DNA of 10,728 nucleotides from Treponema sp. (GTDB lineage: Bacteria > Spirochaetota > Spirochaetia > Treponematales > Breznakiellaceae), in the NCBI GenBank assembly GCA_031254795.1, contig JAIRTS010000004.1, positions 1 through 10,728 of the forward strand. Direction: 5' to 3'. This document shows positions 1 through 4,991 of the stretch, in pieces; position 1 is the stretch's first letter, and the number at the start of each line of letters is the position of its first letter. Under the pieces are notes generated by a model. That model had not been told where the DNA came from. It searched no databases and saw only the letters and a program-made list of their open reading frames with translations. The position numbers and the translations under genes are program-made.

Positions 1-420
1 GTCGAACACGCTGGGGAAGAGGGCGTCGCCTTCAATTTTCTGCGCAGTCCCGCCGCGATTCTGGGCGATGAGCGAGGGCGCGTTGTGGGCATGAAGCTGC
101 AAAAGTTTGCTCTCGGCGAGTCGGACGCCTCCGGCAGGCGCAGCCCGTTGCCCATCGCCGGCTCCGAATATGTCTTTGAATGCGACACGGTCATCGTGGC
201 GCTCGGCAATGAGCCGAATCCCTTGCTCACAAAGACAACCGCAGCCCTTGCCACGGACAAACGAGGGCGCGTCATCGTTGACGAAACCCAGAAAACATCT
301 CTGGACGCGGTGTATGCGGGCGGTGATATCACGCTGGGCGCGGCCACCGTAATCCTTGCGATGGGAGACGGCAGGCGGGCGGCCGCGTCCATAAACAGGC
401 TGATGAAAGGCAAAATTTGA
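1..420 (+). CDS. 3' end of NAD(P)H-linked glutamate synthase small subunit-like flavoprotein (GltA/NfnB/SudA family), partial
   Basis: The frame is open from base 1 and ends in TGA at 418-420, giving the last 139 residues of a protein whose N-terminus lies upstream of the window. The motif VIVALGNEPNP is followed near the C-terminus by AGGDITLGAATVILAMGDGR, the signature of the second dinucleotide-binding/FAD region of the GltD-like family, then a tail rich in Arg/Ala. Members use NAD(P)H and FAD to supply electrons as the glutamate synthase small subunit, as NfnB in NADH-dependent ferredoxin:NADP+ oxidoreductase, or as sulfide dehydrogenase alpha. The C-terminus alone cannot separate these, so no symbol is given. 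The partner subunit would lie to the left. The gene converges on kdgK and has no evident functional link to the uronate genes. Confidence 0.85.
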   Translation, partial: VEHAGEEGVAFNFLRSPAAILGDERGRVVGMKLQKFALGESDASGRRSPLPIAGSEYVFECDTVIVALGNEPNPLLTKTTAALATDKRGRVIVDETQKTSLDAVYAGGDITLGAATVILAMGDGRRAAASINRLMKGKI

Positions 421-540
421 CAAGCCAAGCGGCTCACGCGCCTGTTCAGCCCTTCGTCCAGAGCGCGGGAAAGTCGATCCGTTCATTTTCAGCCGTTTCC
501 CTCTTCCTTTAAAAGGGCGCGGTTTTCCTCACAACCCCGC

Positions 541-575
541 CGTCAGAAGGGCGACATTCTCTCTCGCCGCTGACG
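541..575. repeat. Stem-loop between convergent genes
   Basis: Outer arms CGTCAG (541-546) and CTGACG (570-575) pair perfectly. Inner arms GGCGA (550-554) and TCGCC (564-568) also pair, leaving small bulges and a 9-base loop. Neither strand has a clear T-run next to it, so it is at most part of a bidirectional termination region. Confidence 0.45.
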
Positions 576-600
576 CCGTTCCTAAAAAATTGCAAAACGC

Positions 601-647
601 AAAAAGACGCCTCGCCTCGCGCCGTCCGCCCCCGTTTCGGGAGCGGA
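601..647 (-). terminator. Possible terminator of the kdu/kdgK operon
   Basis: Reading the minus strand out of kdgK (stop at 663-665), a strong hairpin comes first: arms 625-634 and 638-647, 9 of 10 pairs, 3-base loop. A second GC-rich imperfect hairpin follows at about 606-624 and runs directly into TTTTT at 601-605. Position and U-tract suit an intrinsic terminator, but the second stem has internal mismatches. Confidence 0.45.
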
Positions 648-662
648 TCGTCAAACTGCGGT

Positions 663-1685
663 TTACCGTTGCACTCTGCCCGAGCCGTCGCCTTGAGCGA
701 GTTTTTTCACCTCGTCAACAGACACGCGGTTGAAGTCGCCCTCGATGGAGTGTTTGAGGCAACTCGCCGCCACCGCAAACTCAAGGGTTTCCTGGCTGGA
801 ATATTCTTGCGACATGCCGTAGATAAGCCCTCCTCCAAAACTGTCGCCGCCGCCCACGCGGTCAACGACGCGCACCGCGTATTTCTTTGAGAAGAAAAAG
901 TCCGCGCCGTCGTAGAGCATGGCCGCCCAGTTGTTGTCATTAGCGGAAAGCGATTCGCGCAACGTTATGGCGACTTTCTTGAAACCGAAACGATCGGCAA
1001 GCGTCTTGGCTACCTCTTTATAACCTTCATGACTTATCTTGCCTGTGGAAACATCTGTGTCCGAGGCTTTGATTCCGAATACATCCGAAGCGTCTTCCTC
1101 ATTGGCGATGCACACATCAACAAAAGGCATGAGCGAAGCCATCACTTGGCGGGCTTTGTCTTTTGACCAGAGGTTTTTCCGGTAATTAAGGTCGCAGGAT
1201 ACAACAATGCCCTTTGCTTTGGCGATTTTGCACGCTTCAAGAGAGATGGCGGCCGCATTGTCCGAGAGCGCGGGCGTTATACCCGTGAAGTGGAACCATG
1301 AGGCGTCCGCAAAAATGCGGTTCCAGTCGAAGTCACTTGCAACCGCCTCCGCTATGGCGGATCCGGCGCGGTCATAGATCACTTTTGACGGCCTTTGCGA
1401 CGCCCCTTTTTCCAAAAAGTAGATGCCGACCCGTTTTCCGCCCCGTACAATAAAAGAAACGTCCACTCCAACCTCACGGAGCTTGTTAACGCCAGCCTGC
1501 CCTATGTCGTGCGCGGGCAATTTGGTGACAAACGCCGCGTCCATGCCGAAATTGGCGAGCGACACGGCTACGTTGGCTTCTCCGCCGCCATAGGTCGCGC
1601 CGTAGGAAGAGGCTTGCAAAAAACGGAGGTACCCTTCCGGCGCCAGCCTCAACATGATCTCTCCGAATGTGATTACTTTTCCCAT
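663..1685 (-). CDS. kdgK: 2-keto-3-deoxygluconate kinase, PfkB/ribokinase family
   Basis: Predicted 340-residue cytoplasmic sugar kinase that phosphorylates 2-keto-3-deoxygluconate with ATP to KDPG, the substrate of the adjacent aldolase. Family marks visible: N-terminal GEIMLRL, the substrate-side motif YGGGEANVAVSLA near residue 31, and the C-terminal PfkB signature DRVGGGDSFGGG, whose aspartate at about residue 281 is the expected catalytic base. The length is normal for the family. Start choice: ATG at 1683-1685 has a perfect AAGGAGG at 1691-1697. A longer frame from 1739 is rejected because its first 18 codons read out of frame through a remnant of the aldolase gene. It is last of four genes in the operon, 102 bases after the aldolase stop. 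Specificity for KDG rather than another sugar rests mainly on context. Confidence 0.88.
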   Translation of the reverse strand: MGKVITFGEIMLRLAPEGYLRFLQASSYGATYGGGEANVAVSLANFGMDAAFVTKLPAHDIGQAGVNKLREVGVDVSFIVRGGKRVGIYFLEKGASQRPSKVIYDRAGSAIAEAVASDFDWNRIFADASWFHFTGITPALSDNAAAISLEACKIAKAKGIVVSCDLNYRKNLWSKDKARQVMASLMPFVDVCIANEEDASDVFGIKASDTDVSTGKISHEGYKEVAKTLADRFGFKKVAITLRESLSANDNNWAAMLYDGADFFFSKKYAVRVVDRVGGGDSFGGGLIYGMSQEYSSQETLEFAVAASCLKHSIEGDFNRVSVDEVKKLAQGDGSGRVQR

Positions 1686-1870
1686 GTGTTCCTCCTTATT
1701 TCTTTTGCGCCAAGTATACCGCGAAACCGGCGATTTCATCTTGTATGTAAATAAGATTGAGCCGTCCTGACGGTGTGTTGCTCCCCCTTATTGCTTTTGC
1801 ACCAAATGTACTCCGAAACCAGCGACTTCATCTTGTATGTAAATAAGATTGAGCCGTCCTGACGGCGTGT
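1686..1870. repeat. Imperfect tandem direct repeat of the aldolase 3' end
   Basis: Bases 1696-1778 match 1788-1870 at an offset of 92, with 74 of 83 positions identical by eye and no gap. A run of 39 bases (1735-1773 versus 1827-1865) is identical. Flanking TGTGTT and C-rich/SD-like bases (1685-1695 and 1774-1787) also resemble each other, allowing a 3-base indel. The right copy is the coding end of the aldolase gene and the left is a non-coding leftover ahead of kdgK. Confidence 0.9.
1696..1778 (-). pseudogene. Remnant of a second aldolase-VOC gene 3' end
   Basis: On the minus strand this segment still reads TPSGRLNLIYIQDE, then IAGFAVYLAQKK and a TAA stop at 1696-1698, against VAGFGVHLVQKQ in the intact gene. 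The frame is intact, without indels, and most substitutions are mild, but there is no upstream body. The stop codon overlaps the Shine-Dalgarno sequence of kdgK, as would a normal gene-to-gene junction. It is either the end of a lost paralogue or the trace of a local tandem duplication that later diverged. Confidence 0.75.
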
Positions 1871-2753
1871 ACTTGACGGATTTCTCGTTAAAGACCACGC
1901 CCTGCCGTTCAAGGTGATATCGCGCTTTCAGTACGCTGTTCACCGCAATGGCGATATGCCCATGGGTACCCATACCGGGCCCCTTCATAATTTCTATCTC
2001 CTCGCTTGCGAAAATCGACACAGATGTCTCGCGGGAAGCGAATTTGAACATCGTTTCAAACAGTTTCGCGGAATTCCACGCATCCGCCTCATCCCGCGAG
2101 TTGACTCCAATATGGGTCATGGAACAACCGATCATCCGTTCCACCGCTTCCTTGCACAGCGCGGTGATTTTATCGAAATTGCCCGCATTGATGAGGTCTG
2201 CGCTCACCATCCATGAGCCGCCGCACGCGAGAATCTTTTCAAAGCGGGTATATGCGCCAACGTTGTCCTGATTTATGCCGCCAGTGGGGATGAATTTAAG
2301 GGACGCATACGGCGCGGCGACGGCTTTGATATAGTCAAGCCCGCCCGCCTGTTCCGCGGGAAAGAATTTCACCGCTTCCAGACCGAATTCCAACGCCTGC
2401 TCCATATCCGAAGGGTTTGCGCAACCCGGAACAACCGGAACGCCTTTTTCGAGACAGTAAGCGACCACTTTGGGGTTAAAGCCCGGGCTTACGATGAATT
2501 GCGCTCCCGCCGCGACAGCTTTGTCAACCTGCTCGACAGTCAGAACCGTACCGGCTCCAAGCAAGACCTCCGGCGCCTGTTCGCTGATGAGTTTAATGGC
2601 TTCCGCGCCCTGAGCCGTACGGAACGTCACTTCCGCGCAGGGGATGCCGCCGGCTGCCAGCGCCTTTGCCAGCGGCGCCGCTTTCGCGGCGTCGTCAATT
2701 TTTATAACTGGAATGACGCCTATTTGCTCCAGTCTTGATAGAATTTCGTGCAT
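1788..2753 (-). CDS. eda: KDPG/KHG aldolase fused to a C-terminal VOC-like domain
   Basis: 321 residues, about 110 more than a classical Eda. Residues 1-210 form the class I aldolase domain that splits KDPG into pyruvate and glyceraldehyde-3-phosphate (members also use 4-hydroxy-2-oxoglutarate). EVTFRT carries the likely catalytic Glu41, GAGTVL lies at 67-71, and AVKFFPAEQAGG carries the Schiff-base Lys129; IPTGGI is the phosphate-binding end. Residues 212-321 look like a vicinal-oxygen-chelate (glyoxalase-fold) domain: MTHIGVNS at the first strand, HGHIAIAV at the second half, and a final strand ending in VHLVQK. Its role is unknown. The start ATG at 2751-2753 has AAGGAG at 2761-2766. It lies third in the operon, between kduD and kdgK. 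The aldolase call is secure; the VOC assignment is by fold pattern only. Confidence 0.9.
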   Translation of the reverse strand: MHEILSRLEQIGVIPVIKIDDAAKAAPLAKALAAGGIPCAEVTFRTAQGAEAIKLISEQAPEVLLGAGTVLTVEQVDKAVAAGAQFIVSPGFNPKVVAYCLEKGVPVVPGCANPSDMEQALEFGLEAVKFFPAEQAGGLDYIKAVAAPYASLKFIPTGGINQDNVGAYTRFEKILACGGSWMVSADLINAGNFDKITALCKEAVERMIGCSMTHIGVNSRDEADAWNSAKLFETMFKFASRETSVSIFASEEIEIMKGPGMGTHGHIAIAVNSVLKARYHLERQGVVFNEKSVKYTPSGRLNLIYIQDEVAGFGVHLVQKQ

Positions 2754-2770
2754 ATATACTCTCCTTTTTC

Positions 2771-2800
2771 GGCGCGACCACCGCGTGCGGTTGCTGCGCC
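2771..2800 (-). repeat. Intercistronic stem-loop between kduD and the aldolase gene
   Basis: In the 58-base gap between the two genes, GGCGC (2771-2775) pairs with GCGCC (2796-2800), and ACCGC (2780-2784) with GCGGT (2787-2791). In the transcribed direction it is followed by A/G-rich sequence containing the aldolase ribosome-binding site, not a U-tract, so it is not an intrinsic terminator. It may tune processing or stability of the operon mRNA. Confidence 0.45.
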
Positions 2801-2811
2801 GTCATTTCATT

Positions 2812-3612
2812 TTAAGGCTGTTTGCCGATATAAGCAAGTATGCCGCCGTCAACATAGAGGATATGTCCATTGACAAAATCCGACGCGGACGAGGCGAGAA
2901 AGACCGCAGGACCCTTGAGATCATCGGGCGTACCCCACCGCGCAGCCGGAGTCTTGGCTATGATAAACTGATCGAAGGGATGACGGCTGCCGTCCGCCTG
3001 TCGCTCCCGCAGTGGCGCGGTCTGAGGGGTCTCAATATAGCCGGGTCCAATCCCGTTGCACTGGATGTTGTACTCGCCGTATTCGCTCGCTATATTTTTG
3101 GTGAGCATTTTGAGCCCGCCTTTAGCCGCCGCATACGCGCTGACGGTCTCGCGCCCCAATTCGCTCATCATGCTGCAAATATTGATGATCTTGCCGCCAC
3201 CTTTCTTTATCATAGCCGGGATAACCGCCTTGGACACGATAAACGGCGCGTTGAGGTCAACGTCTATAACCAGCCTGAAATCCGCCGGAGACATTTCGGT
3301 CATGGGAACGCGTTTAATGATCCCCGCGTTGTTCACCAGAATATCCACCGTCCCCACATCCCGCTCAATTTTTTCAACGGTTTCCCGCACCGCCTGTTCA
3401 TCCGTAACATCGCAGACATAGCCGTGAACCGGAATTCCCGCTTTCTTATAGGCGGCAAGCCCCTTGTCAGTTTGGGCTTGACCAATGTCATTGAATACGA
3501 TTTTTGCGCCCGCTTCAGCCAACGCTTCGGCGATGGCGAACCCGATGCCGTACGACGCTCCGGTAACCCACGCCACTTTGCCCGTCAGGGAAAAATGATC
3601 TTGTAACGCCAT
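2812..3612 (-). CDS. kduD: 2-dehydro-3-deoxy-D-gluconate 5-dehydrogenase (KduD), SDR family
   Basis: 266-residue classical short-chain dehydrogenase/reductase. It has the Rossmann nucleotide motif TGASYGIG (17-24), NNAG at 94-97, Asn121, catalytic Ser147, and the YAAAK pair Tyr160/Lys164, then PGYIETP and the closing YVDGGILAYIG. In this operon its expected reaction is NAD(P)H-dependent reduction of 3-deoxy-D-glycero-2,5-hexodiulosonate, made by KduI, to 2-keto-3-deoxygluconate. The sequence also resembles gluconate 5-dehydrogenases (IdnO/Ga5DH), which the family does not cleanly separate; the neighbouring kduI, kdgK and aldolase favour KduD. The start at 3610-3612 is only 6 bases after the kduI stop, with a GGTAGGA-type ribosome site overlapping that stop, so translation is probably coupled. 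Confidence 0.9.
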   Translation of the reverse strand: MALQDHFSLTGKVAWVTGASYGIGFAIAEALAEAGAKIVFNDIGQAQTDKGLAAYKKAGIPVHGYVCDVTDEQAVRETVEKIERDVGTVDILVNNAGIIKRVPMTEMSPADFRLVIDVDLNAPFIVSKAVIPAMIKKGGGKIINICSMMSELGRETVSAYAAAKGGLKMLTKNIASEYGEYNIQCNGIGPGYIETPQTAPLRERQADGSRHPFDQFIIAKTPAARWGTPDDLKGPAVFLASSASDFVNGHILYVDGGILAYIGKQP

Positions 3613-3618
3613 ACCATC

Positions 3619-4446
3619 CTACCTTAACTCTATCGTTTTGATAGCGTCCATATCGTCAAAATCCTGGTTTTCACCAGCCATGGCCCAAATAAACGTGTAG
3701 GACGACGTGCCCACTCCCGAATGAATAGACCATGAAGGCGAAATCACGGCTTGTTCATTGGTGATCACCAGATGGCGGGTTTCCTGCGGAGCGCCGTGCA
3801 TGTGAAAAACCGCCGCGTCAGGCTTCATGTCGAAGTAGACGTAAACTTCCATGCGGCGTTCATGGGTGTGGCTTGGCATAGTATTCCACACTGAGCCTTC
3901 TTCAAGAACGGTCATGCCCATAGCAAGCTGGCAACTTTTGCAAACCGCAGGATGTACATACTGATAAATGGTTCTGACATTCGCGGCAGACGGGCTTCCC
4001 AGCTTGCGGGGATTGGCTTTTTCAATGGGAATGAACACCGTAGGATACGTTGCGTGAGCGGGACTGCTTGCAAGGTAGAATTTTGGATTTCTGATCGCCT
4101 TGAAAACAACCTCTTTCGCGCCTTTCCCAACGTACAGACCGTCCCCTTTTTTCATGGGATACTCGGCTCCATCCACGCTTGCCGACCCTTCGCCCGCAAT
4201 GCAGATGACTCCAAGCTCCCTCCGTTCAAGGAACGTATCGGAGGCGAATTCTTTGCCGCCTTCAAGCCGAAGTTCCTTGCTGACCGGCGCCGCCCCGCCG
4301 AACACCACGCGATCAACGTGGGTGTAACACAGGCTTATCTCGTCTTCAATAAAAATCTTTTCAAAAAGAAAACGTTCCCGCAACTTTTTAGTATCATACC
4401 GCGACGCATCTTCCGGATGCTCCGCATACCGGACATCAAGTTTCAT
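3619..4446 (-). CDS. kduI: 5-keto-4-deoxyuronate isomerase (4-deoxy-L-threo-5-hexosulose-uronate ketol-isomerase)
   Basis: 275-residue cupin-fold isomerase that converts 4-deoxy-L-threo-5-hexosulose uronate, released from unsaturated uronides, to 3-deoxy-D-glycero-2,5-hexodiulosonate. It aligns along its whole length with E. coli KduI (278 residues) as I remember it: FLERRELGVICIAG, YVGKGAKEVVF, then WNTMPSHTHERRMEVY and NEQAVISPSWSIHSGVGT. The metal ligands of the family are present as His193, His195, Glu200 and His242. Start: ATG at 4444-4446 with AAGGAG at 4453-4458. A longer frame from 4545 only reads back through a palindromic repeat from a TTG with no ribosome site. It is the first gene of the operon and is divergent from the regulator gene. 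Confidence 0.96.
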   Translation of the reverse strand: MKLDVRYAEHPEDASRYDTKKLRERFLFEKIFIEDEISLCYTHVDRVVFGGAAPVSKELRLEGGKEFASDTFLERRELGVICIAGEGSASVDGAEYPMKKGDGLYVGKGAKEVVFKAIRNPKFYLASSPAHATYPTVFIPIEKANPRKLGSPSAANVRTIYQYVHPAVCKSCQLAMGMTVLEEGSVWNTMPSHTHERRMEVYVYFDMKPDAAVFHMHGAPQETRHLVITNEQAVISPSWSIHSGVGTSSYTFIWAMAGENQDFDDMDAIKTIELR

Positions 4447-4458
4447 ATTTTTCTCCTT

Positions 4459-4537
4459 AATATATGAGACTGTTCCAAAATCTACCCCGAACATAGTTCG
4501 CAAACGTAGTTCACGTTTTGAAACAGGCTCATATATT
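4459..4537 (-). repeat. Long palindromic repeat abutting the kduI ribosome-binding site
   Basis: Arms 4459-4480 and 4516-4537 are 22 bases each and pair at 20 positions, around a 35-base loop. On the minus strand the 5' arm contains GAGCCTGTTTCAAAAC and the unit also contains GTAGATTTTGG. The element in the lipoprotein gene has GAGCCTTTCCCAAAAC and GTAGATTT in the same order. The stem ends directly against the AAGGAG of kduI (4453-4458), so it could affect kduI translation. Confidence 0.85.
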
Positions 4538-4653
4538 ATTCGCAATGTCTAGGTCAACGTCCCGTCGAACCTGTGGTTCTCACGCGAGCCTTGTTCGCCG
4601 GCCACACCCTGCGCTTTGAAACAATCCCGCCTATAAATAAACGATTGATGGAT

Positions 4654-4683
4654 ATCATACTCAAGAATCGCGATAAAATTCAA
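4654..4683 (-). promoter_or_regulatory. Candidate promoter of the kdu operon
   Basis: On the minus strand TTGAAT (4678-4683, 4 of 6 to the -35 consensus) is followed after 18 bases by TATGAT (4654-4659, 5 of 6 to the -10). Transcription would begin near 4647, giving a leader of about 200 bases that includes the hairpin at 4459-4537. Confidence 0.45.
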
Positions 4684-4727
4684 GACAAATATTGTATTTT
4701 TCTGACTTTTCTCCATAGGGTGAGTAA

Positions 4728-4801
4728 GCGTGTATAAATCGAGTTTATTCCAAAACTCGGTTGGTTTTGGAACAAACTCGACTAACAATCACTATACGCG
4801 C
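4728..4801. promoter_or_regulatory. Inverted pair of GCGYGTATA motifs flanking the 4739-4781 hairpin
   Basis: GCGTGTATA at 4728-4736 and TATACGCGC at 4793-4801 are inverted copies (8 of 9). Related words occur as a direct pair ahead of the permease operon (8229-8239, 8251-8261). This could be an operator for the AraC-type regulator, or simply the outer arms of the hairpin element. Confidence 0.3.
4739..4781. repeat. Short-loop palindromic repeat
   Basis: Arms 4739-4756 and 4764-4781 are 18 bases each with one mismatch, around a 7-base loop. On the minus strand the arm contains GAGTTTGTTCCAAAAC, close to GAGCCTGTTTCAAAAC in the repeat at 4459-4537, which suggests one repeat family. There is no adjacent T-run and no transcript end is expected here, so it is not read as a terminator. 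Confidence 0.8.
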
Positions 4802-4955
4802 AAACCGCCTGCCCGGTAAGCATGGCGCCTCTTCATCTAAACCCACTTGTTTATCGCAACACGGACTATCCGCTCAACACCCGACGCATCCTGCCGCCTG
4901 AAATCAGAGCCTTTAGCGAAATCACAGAAACCAACCTCTCGATAGCGAAAACTTC

Positions 4956-4983
4956 TTGCAAAATACAAAACATGATATATAAT
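4956..4983 (+). promoter_or_regulatory. Promoter of the regulator gene, probably giving a leaderless mRNA
   Basis: TTGCAA (4956-4961) is followed after 16 bases by a perfect TATAAT (4978-4983). The expected transcription start, about 4990, falls at or next to the ATG at 4992. There is no Shine-Dalgarno sequence, and an in-frame TGA at 4986-4988 rules out an earlier start. Confidence 0.65.
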
Positions 4984-4991
4984 TATGATCT

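Larger units (their letters stand above)
421..662. other. Gene-free stretch between convergent genes, hairpin-rich
   Basis: This stretch separates the stop of the GltA-like gene from the stop of kdgK. I see no credible coding sequence. It contains several GC-rich inverted repeats (541-575 and 601-647, listed separately), as expected where two convergent transcripts must end. Confidence 0.6.
4447..4991. other. Divergent intergenic/regulatory region, kduI versus regulator
   Basis: The 545 bases hold two palindromic repeats (4459-4537 and 4739-4781), a candidate kdu promoter, a regulator promoter and an inverted pair of GCGYGTATA motifs, each listed separately. Short open frames here (minus 4549-4788; plus from 4822, running into the regulator gene in another frame) have no recognisable protein features or ribosome sites and are not called. 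The part between about 4802 and 4950 shows nothing I can identify. Confidence 0.6.

Noticed and set aside
1150..1685. Unusual PfkB signature DRVGGGDSFGGG as a possible catalytic defect in KdgK
   Set aside because: The catalytic Asp and the glycine-rich anion hole are kept; substitutions just before GGD are common among KDG-type kinases of anaerobes.
1683..1739. Longer kdgK start at 1739 adding 18 residues
   Set aside because: The extra codons read out of frame through the aldolase remnant. ATG 1683-1685 has a perfect AAGGAGG and begins the conserved MGKVITFGE.
2644..3606. 320-codon plus-strand frame antisense to kduD
   Set aside because: Shadow of the strongly conserved kduD and aldolase genes; its product has no recognisable domain.
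4447..4545. Longer kduI frame beginning at TTG 4545
   Set aside because: No ribosome site for the TTG; the extension is a palindromic repeat; E. coli KduI aligns from the ATG at 4446.
4739..4781. Hairpin read as an intrinsic terminator
   Set aside because: No U-tract follows on either strand and no transcript is expected to end between two divergent genes.
4549..4788. 79-codon open frame on the minus strand in the divergent intergenic region
   Set aside because: No recognisable protein features, no clear ribosome site, and it includes half of a hairpin repeat; better explained as leader/promoter DNA.
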